A DNA stretch of 19,617 nt from contig CALCHY010000194.1 in NCBI GenBank assembly GCA_937907415.1, forward strand, positions 1-19,617, given 5' to 3'. This document shows positions 13,471 through 19,617 of the stretch, piece by piece. The translations under genes and the position numbers were made by a program. The stretch comes from an uncultured Trueperaceae bacterium (GTDB lineage: Bacteria; Deinococcota; Deinococci; Deinococcales; Trueperaceae). The notes under the pieces were generated by a model. The model was not told where the DNA came from. It was given only the letters and a program-made list of their open reading frames with translations, and ran no database searches. The first letter of the stretch is position 1. Every line of letters begins with the position of its first letter.

Positions 13471-15865
13471 CGTGCCGTACGCTCCTAGACTCGTGGTCCA
13501 GCATCTCGAAGAACGCCTCCACCACGGCCGGGTCGAAATGCGTCCCGCTGCCATCGCGGATGAACTGCGCCGCCCGATCGACGGGCCACGCCTCCCGGTA
13601 AGGCCTCTCAGACGTCAACGCATCGAAGACATCAACCACCGCGAAAATGCGCGCCGCCAACGGGATCTGCTCACCCTTGAGGCCGCGCGGGTAACCGCTG
13701 CCGTCCCACTTCTCATGGTGGCAGTAAGGGATATCCAACGCCGGCCGTAAGAACTCGATCGGCGACAAGAGCTCGTACGCGAACACGGGGTGCTTGCGCA
13801 TGAAGTCGAACTCCTCAGAGGTCAACGGCCCGCGCTTCAACAGGATCTGATCAGGGATGCCCATCTTGCCGATGTCGTGCAGCAGCGCCCCGCGCTGGAT
13901 GTGCACGAGCTCGTCAGACGCCACGTTGAGGCGGCGCGAGAGCCTCACCGTCATGTCCGTCACGCGCTTGCTGTGCCCCGCCGTCTCCTCGTCCTTGAGG
14001 TCGAGCGCGCTAGCCCAACCCTCGATGGTGCGGTCGTATGCGCGGTGCAACTCCTGGTTGCTGCGCTCAAGCGAACGCACCAACTGTGAGTTCTCCACGG
14101 CTATGGCGCCCTGGTCGGCGTACGTCTCGAGGAACTCGAGCCACTCGGCAGACGTCTCCATCGGCCGCTTCGAGTACAGCTCGATGACGCCCTGCAACTG
14201 CCCCTTGGCCACCATCGGCACCGCCATGTAAGACGAGTACTCCACCTGATGCTCCGGCTCGACCGCGGCACCCCAGCCGTCCTCACCGCGCAGGTCCGGC
14301 AGGTAAACGGAGCGTTGCTCCATGCCAGCCACGCCGGCGGGCCCGACGCCGAAGTCGACGCGGGCCCTCACGCGCAACTCGCTCGTGAAGCCAAGGCCCA
14401 TGGCTGGCCGCAGCGCATGCAGCTGCGGATCGTAGAGAAGCACGCCAACCGCGTCGATCCCGAGGTCCTGCACGACTTGCGTCATGAAGATGTCGAACAC
14501 CAGCTTCACGTCGACGCTGTTGTTGATGGCCATGTCGATGCGCCGCAACGACTGAAGGTGGCTGAGGCGGCGCTTCAACTCGTCGTTGAGGGAGCGGATC
14601 CTGTCGACGACAGGCACGCGGTCGCCCACGCGGCGGTAACTCAGGATGAACGCGCCGATGTTCGGGTCGTGCAGGAGGTTAGACACCGACCCCTCGAGCC
14701 AATGGTAGGTGCCACCGACGTCACGAACCCTGAACCGCACCTCCTCGGTGGCGCCAAGCCGCGCCTCGACCATGTCGAAGGCGTCGGACAAGGCGGCCTG
14801 ATCGTCAGGGTGCACGAGGTCGAGTTGGTTGGTGCCAAGCAGCTCGCTGTCGCGGTAGCCCATGCTCGACTGGTTATGGTAGTTGACCCGCTGCAGGCGC
14901 CTGTGCCTGTCGAGAAGCACGAGGCCCTGGTTGCTGCGCTCGAAGATCGCGCGGTAGTAAGCCTCGCTCGAGCGGAGTCGCCGCGTCTCCATGACGCTGG
15001 CGGTACCGTCCCGCGCCTGCACGAGCAACCCGCGCACATCAGGGTCGTCCGAGAGGTCGGTCGCCGTCACGTCGAACCAGCGCCACGCCCCGCTCACCCG
15101 CACGCGCACGACGGTGTTCACGTTGTTCAACGGGCCCTTGGTCGGGTCGTAACGCGACGCGAGCGCCGTCTGTGCCGCCTCGCGGTCGCGTGGGTGCACG
15201 ATGCGCCACAGGTCGAGCTCGCGGTGCTCGCCGGCAACCAACCCGAGCGCGACAGCCGTGGGTGACGCGTAATCGATGCGCCCATGAGCGTCGATGACGA
15301 AGAACACGTCCGATGACCGCTCGACCACGACGCGAAAACGTCGCTCGGCCCGACTAGCGCGTGAGTCGGCAGGCTTGGTCGGCAGGGCCCGACACACGAG
15401 CACGGTGCGCCCATCCTCGACACGGAAGGCGCTCACCGCCGCTGGCACGACCCCACCTTGAGGTCGCACGAGCTCGACCTCGAGCTGCAGCGGTCCGGCA
15501 CGGTCAGGCGCCACGATCAACGCCAGCAGCGGCGCCGAGACGGGCAGCAGCTTCACTAGCGACATGCCGAGGAGGGCGCCGGGCCGCACGTGCAGCAGGG
15601 CTTCGGCTGCCGGGTTGGCGGCGCTGACCAAGTCGTTGGTGTCGAGGACGAGGAGCGCGTCCTGCACGCGCGCGAATACTTCGGCGAGGAGCAGCGTGCC
15701 GAGGGACGTGTGCGGTTTGTCCGCGCCTGCGGCCCCGCCATGACCGACGTCGCCGTTTACTGCGCTTGGCCTAAGGCTGGGGGAACGTTCACGTGACACG
15801 GTTGGCGTTGCCTCCTCGGCGGCCTGTTGCGTCCCGACAGCTGACGGCGCCACACGCAACCCCAA
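13466..15865 (-). CDS. PAS-PAS-PAS-GAF-HD-GYP signalling protein (c-di-GMP phosphodiesterase)
   Basis: This 799-residue cytosolic sensor has a disordered N-terminus (about 1-55), then three PAS domains (about 60-160, 173-288 and 298-412). A short coiled linker, a GAF domain (about 445-595), a second helical linker and an HD-GYP domain (about 612-795) follow. The phosphodiesterase residues are intact: His631, His663-Asp664 in LLHDIGKMGIPD, His692, His716-His717 in CHHEKWDGSGYP, and the GYP triplet at 724-726. HD-GYP enzymes with these motifs hydrolyse c-di-GMP to pGpG and GMP. The signals sensed are unknown, and no transmembrane segment is seen. The start is uncertain: TTG 15865 gives the longest frame; TTG 15859, nine bases after TATATC, is an alternative. 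It lies between the Fe-S oxidoreductase and the SCO1-type gene, all on the minus strand. Confidence 0.9.
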   Translation of the reverse strand: MGLRVAPSAVGTQQAAEEATPTVSRERSPSLRPSAVNGDVGHGGAAGADKPHTSLGTLLLAEVFARVQDALLVLDTNDLVSAANPAAEALLHVRPGALLGMSLVKLLPVSAPLLALIVAPDRAGPLQLEVELVRPQGGVVPAAVSAFRVEDGRTVLVCRALPTKPADSRASRAERRFRVVVERSSDVFFVIDAHGRIDYASPTAVALGLVAGEHRELDLWRIVHPRDREAAQTALASRYDPTKGPLNNVNTVVRVRVSGAWRWFDVTATDLSDDPDVRGLLVQARDGTASVMETRRLRSSEAYYRAIFERSNQGLVLLDRHRRLQRVNYHNQSSMGYRDSELLGTNQLDLVHPDDQAALSDAFDMVEARLGATEEVRFRVRDVGGTYHWLEGSVSNLLHDPNIGAFILSYRRVGDRVPVVDRIRSLNDELKRRLSHLQSLRRIDMAINNSVDVKLVFDIFMTQVVQDLGIDAVGVLLYDPQLHALRPAMGLGFTSELRVRARVDFGVGPAGVAGMEQRSVYLPDLRGEDGWGAAVEPEHQVEYSSYMAVPMVAKGQLQGVIELYSKRPMETSAEWLEFLETYADQGAIAVENSQLVRSLERSNQELHRAYDRTIEGWASALDLKDEETAGHSKRVTDMTVRLSRRLNVASDELVHIQRGALLHDIGKMGIPDQILLKRGPLTSEEFDFMRKHPVFAYELLSPIEFLRPALDIPYCHHEKWDGSGYPRGLKGEQIPLAARIFAVVDVFDALTSERPYREAWPVDRAAQFIRDGSGTHFDPAVVEAFFEMLDHESRSVRHV

Positions 15866-15927
15866 CAGGATATACGCTTAGCGCCCCGAGCGCCTGCCGA
15901 AGATGCCACTTGCGGAGCTTTGACGTG

Positions 15928-18060
15928 TCAGTCGCCGCTTACACCCGCGCCAGAACTTGCACCACCTTCGGGCGCGGCATGGTGATCGAAGAGCGCCTGA
16001 ATGCCGTCGAGGCGCGCGGCCACCAGCTGAGCTACGTCAAGCACTTGCGGGGCGTTCTCCGCCTCCGCACCGTCGCTCGAGGAGAGCATGACCTTGCAGA
16101 ACGGGCAGCCCGTCGCTATGACTTGGGCCCCAGTCGCCACGGCCTCGTCGAAGCGTGCGTTTGACACGCGCTGGTCGCCCTCCTCCTCTTCCTTCCAGAA
16201 CTGAGCGCCGCCTGCGCCGCAGCAGAAGGAGTCGTTGCGGTTGCGTGGCATCTCGATCACTTCGTTGCCTCCGCTGGCGAGGACGTTACGCGGCGCGTCG
16301 TAGATGCCGTTGTGGCGCCCGAGGTAGCACGGGTCGTGATAAGTGATCGACTCGTCGAGCGTGAAAGTCGGAATGCGCCCCTCGGCCATCAGTTGCTCGA
16401 TCAGTTGGGTGTGGTGGGTCACGCTGTACTCGCCGCCCAGCTGCGGGTAGTCGTTGAACAGGGCGTTGTAACAGTGCGGGCACGTCGTCAGCACTAGCTT
16501 GCGCTTGTCCTTGTCGAGCTTCTCGTCGACGAGCACGGCGTTGAGCGTTTCCACGTTCTCCGTCGCCAACTGGTAGTAGAGGTACTCGTTGCCTGCGCGG
16601 CGCGCGGGGTCGCCGGTGCACTTCTCACCCTTGCCTAGCACGGCGTAGTTGACTTTCGCTTGGTCAAGGATGCGAGCCATCGCCCTCGTCGTCTTCTGCG
16701 CGGCCGGGTCGTACGAGCCGGCGCAACCGACCCAGAAGAGGACCTCGAAGTCGGGGTTCTCCTCCACCGTCGGCACGGTAAGGCCATCGGCCCACTCCAT
16801 GCGCTTGTCCTGGCCGATACCCCACGGGTTGCCGCTACGCTCCATGCCGCGGAACGCGGTTTGCAGCTCGGCGGGGAACTCGCCTTGCATCATGACGAGG
16901 TCGCGGCGGATATCGACGATGTCGATCATCTGCTCGCAACCTACGGGGCACACCTCCATGCAGGCGCCGCAGGTGGTGCACGCCCACACGGCCTCGGCCG
17001 GGATGGCGAACTCGAGGAGCGAGCGTGGGCTCTCTGCCCCACCGGCGAACTCCTCGGCGATCATGTTCAACTCGTAGCGTTTGTTGATCTCGAGCGCGGC
17101 CGGGCTGAGCGCCTTGCCCGTCTGGTTGGCGGGGCAGACGTTAGCGCAGCGGTTGCACTGGATGCAGGCGTAAGCGTCGAGGATCTGCGGGAAGCGCAGG
17201 TGCTCGAGTCGTGCCGCGCCGAACTGCTCCGCCGTGTCGTCCTCGAGGTCGACTGGCTCGAGCACCCCGAGCGGTACCGGGGCGAGCTCTTCCGTGCGGC
17301 GGTCGAGCGCGAAGTTGGCAGGCGCCGCGAAGAGGTGCAGGTGCTTGGAGCGCGGGAAGTACGGCAGGAACGCCAGGATGATGCCGAGAGCGCCCCACCA
17401 GAACACGTGCCAGCCGATGATGCGGCCGTCGCCCGGCCCGATGAGGCCAGCGACGATGCTCGTGATCGGTTGGTAGGGGTCGGGGCCGCCGTGCGACGCG
17501 AGGAGGAAGCTCTCGGCCAGCAAGCGCGAGCCGACGTGCAACAGGATGAAGCCGCCGACGATGAGGCTGTCGAGCTGCACGCCGCCTGCCGCCACCTTCT
17601 CGTGGAGCTTCACGCGGGCGCCGTGGGTGATGGTCTTCGGTTTGACGACGAAGCGCCGGATGAGGAAATAGACCATGCCGACGAGGATCAAGAAGGTGAG
17701 GATGTCGGCGATCAACAAGTAGATGCTGCCGACGACACCGAAGTTCAATCGCGAAGTGAAACTGACGGGCAGGAAGCCGTTGAGGGCGTCGACCGCGTTG
17801 ACTGCCAGGTAGAGCATGAAGCCGTAGAAGATGAAGGAGTGAAAGAAGCTGGCGACGGGCCGTGCCCTGAAGACGGTGGTCTGGCCGAGTGTGCGCATTA
17901 TCCCGTCGAAGATGCGGCGCGGTAGTTGATTGAGGCGCGGCACGGGCCCGTTCTGACCGCGAGCGATCACTTGAACCACGCGCCTGAAGCCAACGTACGT
18001 GAAGTATAAGGAAGTGGCGGCTAACAGCAAGAAGATGATCTTCTCTGGGATGCTCAGCAT
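15928..18060 (-). CDS. Membrane Fe-S/CCG-domain oxidoreductase (ETF:menaquinone oxidoreductase type)
   Basis: This 710-residue protein resembles the EtfD/FadF-type membrane partner that passes electrons from fatty-acid oxidation, through electron-transfer flavoprotein, to menaquinone. The N-terminal half is a NarI-like helical domain (about residues 6-30, 70-135, 163-190 and 213-235) with candidate heme histidines His74, His175 and His218. Two [4Fe-4S] clusters follow: Cys299, 302, 305, 309 and Cys361, 364, 367, 371. Two CCG-type cysteine-rich domains come next: Cys446, Cys481, CPHC 527-530; and Cys578, Cys613-614, CPFC 652-655. ATG 18060 has AGGAGG eight bases upstream. It has its own promoter with a palindromic operator. 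ETF and acyl-CoA dehydrogenase genes are not in the window, so the exact donor is inferred from family. Confidence 0.88.
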   Translation of the reverse strand: MLSIPEKIIFLLLAATSLYFTYVGFRRVVQVIARGQNGPVPRLNQLPRRIFDGIMRTLGQTTVFRARPVASFFHSFIFYGFMLYLAVNAVDALNGFLPVSFTSRLNFGVVGSIYLLIADILTFLILVGMVYFLIRRFVVKPKTITHGARVKLHEKVAAGGVQLDSLIVGGFILLHVGSRLLAESFLLASHGGPDPYQPITSIVAGLIGPGDGRIIGWHVFWWGALGIILAFLPYFPRSKHLHLFAAPANFALDRRTEELAPVPLGVLEPVDLEDDTAEQFGAARLEHLRFPQILDAYACIQCNRCANVCPANQTGKALSPAALEINKRYELNMIAEEFAGGAESPRSLLEFAIPAEAVWACTTCGACMEVCPVGCEQMIDIVDIRRDLVMMQGEFPAELQTAFRGMERSGNPWGIGQDKRMEWADGLTVPTVEENPDFEVLFWVGCAGSYDPAAQKTTRAMARILDQAKVNYAVLGKGEKCTGDPARRAGNEYLYYQLATENVETLNAVLVDEKLDKDKRKLVLTTCPHCYNALFNDYPQLGGEYSVTHHTQLIEQLMAEGRIPTFTLDESITYHDPCYLGRHNGIYDAPRNVLASGGNEVIEMPRNRNDSFCCGAGGAQFWKEEEEGDQRVSNARFDEAVATGAQVIATGCPFCKVMLSSSDGAEAENAPQVLDVAQLVAARLDGIQALFDHHAAPEGGASSGAGVSGD

Positions 18061-18158
18061 GCAGGCGTCCTCCTGCGCCGGCCGGGGCTCGGGCGCGTAA
18101 CGCTAAGGTTCTGGGCCCCAGTCTATAGGCCACTGGCGCGGCGAGGCACCACGGCACA

Positions 18159-18186
18159 ATTGTACTCAGTACAAGTTGCGGGTCAA
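18159..18186 (-). promoter_or_regulatory. Sigma70-type promoter of the Fe-S oxidoreductase gene
   Basis: Read on the minus strand, TTGACC (18186-18181) and TACAAT (18164-18159) are separated by 16 bases, five of six matches in each box. Transcription would start near 18152, giving a leader of about 90 bases before ATG 18060. This is the best-matching promoter seen in the window. Confidence 0.75.
18160..18174. promoter_or_regulatory. Perfect 15-bp palindromic operator
   Basis: TTGTACTCAGTACAA is a perfect inverted repeat with a single central base. It covers most of the -10 box and half the spacer of the Fe-S oxidoreductase promoter, so a bound dimer would exclude RNA polymerase. The size and symmetry suit a TetR- or GntR-family repressor, for example one responding to acyl-CoA; that identity is inference. 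Confidence 0.65.
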
Positions 18187-18275
18187 GGCGTCTACGCCGA
18201 CCCTCGCGCGCATGAGAGAACGGTGTACGAGTCTTCGTAGCCTGGTCGCCACATGAGCGCCTGCTTGGTACTAAC
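18187..18275. other. Intergenic stretch between the oxidoreductase promoter and the plus-strand RNA element
   Basis: No gene, RNA or clear repeat is seen. The right end contains TGGTACTAACAT (18266-18277), a possible extended -10 for plus-strand transcription towards the element at 18276-18450, with only a weak -35. No plausible coding frame with a Shine-Dalgarno sequence is present. Confidence 0.4.
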
Positions 18276-18304
18276 ATGTCGCTACCACGGAAAGGAGGTG
18301 GTCT

Positions 18305-18352
18305 ATTATTAAACGCTTAGCAATGACCGGTGGAGGTGCCCGCCTAGGGTAG
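18305..18352 (+). CDS. Possible 15-residue peptide ORF with ATT start (speculative)
   Basis: Six bases after the strong AGGAGG (18293-18298) lies ATT 18305, which opens a 15-residue frame ending at TAG 18350. An in-frame ATG at 18323 would give only nine residues. The peptide would be basic and Gly-rich (IIKRLAMTGGGARLG). The excellent ribosome site argues for translation of something here. The non-standard start and tiny size argue for caution. A leader peptide is possible. Confidence 0.2.
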   Translation: MIKRLAMTGGGARLG

Positions 18353-18414
18353 CCAAGAGCCGCCTCCTGGATGAGTCGGAACTCGAGGTTCCCCCAAATT
18401 CCAGGCTGGCACCG

Positions 18415-18449
18415 ACTCGCCCCAGACAAGTTGTCTGGGGCGAGTTTTT
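18415..18449 (+). terminator. Strong rho-independent terminator
   Basis: A 13-base-pair perfect stem (18415-18427 with 18433-18445) closes on a five-base loop AAGTT and runs into TTTTTGTTT, whose first T is the last stem base. It is oriented for plus-strand transcripts. The minus strand has no T-run after the stem, so it would not end bioY efficiently. Its 5' arm overlaps a competing helix with 18373-18379. Confidence 0.9.
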
Positions 18450-18477
18450 GTTTACCGAGTTGGAGGCTCTTACGAGT

Positions 18478-19071
18478 TCAGCGCTTGCCGAGCAAACGCC
18501 ACGCCGTTGGCAGCAGCACGGTCGCCAGACCAAGCTTGATGAGGTCGCCAGCCACGAACGGCAGCATGCCGAGCTCGATGGCCCGTAGCCAGGAGCCGCC
18601 TACGGCGAAGTGCAGCCACGTGAGGCCGAACGCGTAGATGACGAGGCTTGCCACCAGCATGGCCACTGCCGTGAGGCGCATGGATCGGTCCCAACCGCGT
18701 TCGGCCAACGCGCCGAGCAGCGTGGCGGCCACGACGAAGCCGACCAAGTAACCGCCCGTCGGCCCCATCAGGTAAGCGAAGCCAGACTGCCCACCAGTGA
18801 AGAGCGGCATGCCTGCCACGCCGAACAGCAAGTACGCGCCGCTCGTCATGGCGCCAAGGCGCGCGCCGTAAGCCGCCCCGAGCAGGAGCACGCCCAAGGT
18901 CTGGCCGGTGACCGGCACAACGCCGATCTGCAACCTGATCTGCGCCAGGAGCGCCAAGAACGCCACGCCGGCAACCACGAGCGCAGCGGTGCGCAACCCA
19001 CCACGCACGGCGGTCGTTGGCGTTGGCATTACGGTGCTTAAGAGAGTGGAACGGCGGTTGGCGCTGGTCAT
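18478..19071 (-). CDS. bioY: BioY-family biotin transporter (ECF S component)
   Basis: BioY is the biotin-binding membrane component of an energy-coupling-factor transporter; it can work alone or with shared EcfA/T modules. The 197-residue protein has about six hydrophobic segments. It also has the family blocks VPVTGQTLGVLLLGAAYGARLG, the GMPLFTGGQSGFAYLMGPTGGYLVGF core that shapes the biotin site, and PFVAGDLIKLGLATVLLP near the C-terminus. ATG 19071 has GAGGAGG eight bases upstream. No EcfA/T genes are nearby, so it is either solitary or uses a shared module. No BirA-type operator was recognised. It is divergent from an acyl-CoA thioesterase, with overlapping promoters. Confidence 0.93.
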   Translation of the reverse strand: MTSANRRSTLLSTVMPTPTTAVRGGLRTAALVVAGVAFLALLAQIRLQIGVVPVTGQTLGVLLLGAAYGARLGAMTSGAYLLFGVAGMPLFTGGQSGFAYLMGPTGGYLVGFVVAATLLGALAERGWDRSMRLTAVAMLVASLVIYAFGLTWLHFAVGGSWLRAIELGMLPFVAGDLIKLGLATVLLPTAWRLLGKR

Positions 19072-19100
19072 GAACTGGCCTCCTCGGGCGAAGAAGCCGC

Positions 19101-19106
19101 AGCATA
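19101..19106 (-). promoter_or_regulatory. Extended -10 of bioY
   Basis: On the minus strand TGGTATGCT provides TG-N-TATGCT (hexamer 19106-19101), the same hexamer proposed for pyrR. Transcription would start near 19094, leaving a leader of about 23 bases that carries the GAGGAGG ribosome site. Confidence 0.5.
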
Positions 19107-19114
19107 CCAGCGCC

Positions 19115-19120
19115 TATACT
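19115..19120 (+). promoter_or_regulatory. -10 box of acyl-CoA thioesterase, leaderless spacing
   Basis: TATACT (five of six consensus bases) ends six bases before GTG 19127, with no Shine-Dalgarno sequence, so the transcript likely starts at the GTG. The box lies eight bases from the oppositely directed bioY -10. Confidence 0.55.
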
Positions 19121-19126
19121 TGCTTG

Positions 19127-19617
19127 GTGCCACACGATCCCTCCACCCCTCGGTCGTCCGATTGGGTCATCAGCGTCAGCACCGCCTTCCCGAACATGGC
19201 CAACCCGCTGGGAACGCTCTTCGGCGGGCACGTCCTCGAGCTCATGGACATGGGGGCCGCGGTGGCAGCCCAACGCTTCTGCCGCAACCCGGTGGTCACC
19301 GCCTCTACGGAGCCCATCGACTTCCGCAACCCCATCCACGTCGGCGAGATCATCGAACTCAAGTGCCGCGTCGCCTGGACGGGCCGCACGAGCATGATCG
19401 TGCGCTGCGAAGTGCACGGCGAGAACCCACTGACCGGCGAACGTCGACTATGCACGATCGGGCACCTCAACTTCGTTGCGCTCGGCGCGGACGGTAGGCC
19501 AACGCCCGTACCGGAACTGAAGTTGGAGACGGACATCCAGCAGCGTCACTGGGAGACGGGGCAGCGGGTCCGCGATGACCTAGAGCGCCGCCGCGCACGC
19601 AAGGCGTACGAACCAAC
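19127..19617 (+). CDS. Acyl-CoA thioesterase, hotdog fold (3' end beyond window)
   Basis: This hotdog-fold (4HBT, YciA/BFIT-like) thioesterase hydrolyses acyl-CoA to the free acid and CoA in the cytosol. Only the first 163 residues are present; the frame is open to the window end. The hallmark N-terminal block NPLGTLFGGHVLELMDMGAAVAA spans residues 26-48 and contains the catalytic-type Asp41 and the Gly-Gly-His turn. A second block (TASTEPIDFRNPIHVGEIIELKCRV) is the usual beta-sheet core. The start GTG 19127 is six bases after TATACT, consistent with a leaderless message. An acyl-CoA role fits the nearby ETF-type oxidoreductase only loosely. It is divergent from bioY. Confidence 0.9.
   Translation, partial: MPHDPSTPRSSDWVISVSTAFPNMANPLGTLFGGHVLELMDMGAAVAAQRFCRNPVVTASTEPIDFRNPIHVGEIIELKCRVAWTGRTSMIVRCEVHGENPLTGERRLCTIGHLNFVALGADGRPTPVPELKLETDIQQRHWETGQRVRDDLERRRARKAYEP

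Larger units (their letters stand above)
18276..18450 (+). ncRNA. Candidate structured RNA or leader with strong Shine-Dalgarno and terminator
   Basis: A plus-strand unit of about 170 bases ends in a strong terminator. GAAAGGAGGTG (18290-18300) matches the 16S anti-Shine-Dalgarno tail over eleven bases. The ten-base stretch at 18293-18302 can pair with 18359-18368, hiding that site. GCTACC (18281-18286) can pair with GGTAGC (18348-18353), which crosses the first helix, so the two form a pseudoknot or exclude each other. GAGTCGG (18373-18379) can pair with CCGACTC (18412-18418), which overlaps the 5' arm of the terminator. An internal hairpin GGAAC/GTTCC (18378-18392) is also possible. It matches no RNA family I recognise. 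No plus-strand gene follows closely. It could be a sRNA, a riboswitch-like leader or a tiny gene. Confidence 0.45.

Noticed and set aside
14249..15265. 338-codon plus-strand open frame opposite the HD-GYP gene
   Set aside because: No motif, Val/His/Ala-rich shadow; the minus strand carries recognisable PAS and GAF domains.
16660..17925. 421-codon plus-strand open frame opposite the Fe-S oxidoreductase
   Set aside because: Its composition is the Ala/Glu/Asp/Val-rich complement typical of high-GC shadows. The opposite strand encodes conserved iron-sulfur motifs throughout.
17141..18277. 378-codon minus-strand open frame in another phase over the oxidoreductase and its promoter
   Set aside because: Arg/Pro/His-rich shadow with no recognisable motif, and it crosses the promoter of the real gene.
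18260..18460. tRNA, tmRNA, SRP RNA or RNase P RNA
   Set aside because: None of the diagnostic elements (T-loop with CCA end, GGAAG-GCAGC SRP loop, RNase P core boxes) could be found.
18470..19417. 315-codon minus-strand frame across bioY and the thioesterase
   Set aside because: Spans two convincingly identified genes in the wrong phase and includes their promoters.

Overview
The window is high-GC bacterial chromosome carrying ordinary housekeeping, envelope, pyrimidine, respiratory and signalling genes. No phage, insertion sequence, CRISPR array, rRNA or tRNA was recognised. Three things point to a Deinococcota relative, possibly near Trueperaceae: a PyrR-controlled pyrR-pyrB...pyrC cluster, several genes whose -10 box sits 5-8 bases before the start codon (leaderless style), and a membrane iron-sulfur ETF:quinone oxidoreductase-type protein. 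This taxonomic guess is inference only.

Layout. 1-1847 (+): a cis-prenyltransferase (uppS, 5' end at the window edge) followed by mannose-1-phosphate guanylyltransferase. 1857-5117 (-): aldehyde dehydrogenase, a small VOC/PhnB-like protein and a GT4 glycosyltransferase, probably co-transcribed. The prenyl carrier enzyme, the GDP-mannose enzyme and the glycosyltransferase together suggest surface glycan synthesis. 5253-5928 (+): a type II toxin-antitoxin pair (ribbon-helix-helix antitoxin, PIN toxin) with an inverted repeat over its start. 5959-6741 (-): a SAM methyltransferase.

6836-11965 (+): the pyrimidine region. pyrR and pyrB overlap by one base. An ABC ATPase/FtsX-type permease pair follows, then pyrC and a short intrinsic terminator. 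pyrR and pyrC each carry a nearly identical leader that folds into a PyrR-binding-loop hairpin whose lower stem contains the Shine-Dalgarno sequence. This predicts UMP/PyrR-dependent repression of translation at both ends of the cluster. The ABC ATPase has no ATG, GTG or TTG at the expected start; an ATC stands there.

12024-18186: a Crp/Fnr-type regulator (+) overlaps at its 3' end with a minus-strand run of three genes: a large Fe-S/heme membrane oxidoreductase (ETF:menaquinone oxidoreductase type), a PAS-PAS-PAS-GAF-HD-GYP c-di-GMP phosphodiesterase and a SCO1/SenC copper protein for cytochrome oxidase assembly. The oxidoreductase has a clear sigma70-type promoter with a perfect 15-bp palindrome inside it, as expected for a repressor site.

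18187-19617: a 400-base non-coding stretch holds a plus-strand element with a very strong Shine-Dalgarno sequence, mutually exclusive pairings and a strong terminator, but no recognisable gene. It is the best candidate here for something undescribed. It is followed by bioY (-) and a divergent acyl-CoA thioesterase (+) that runs off the window end. The two promoters lie back to back.
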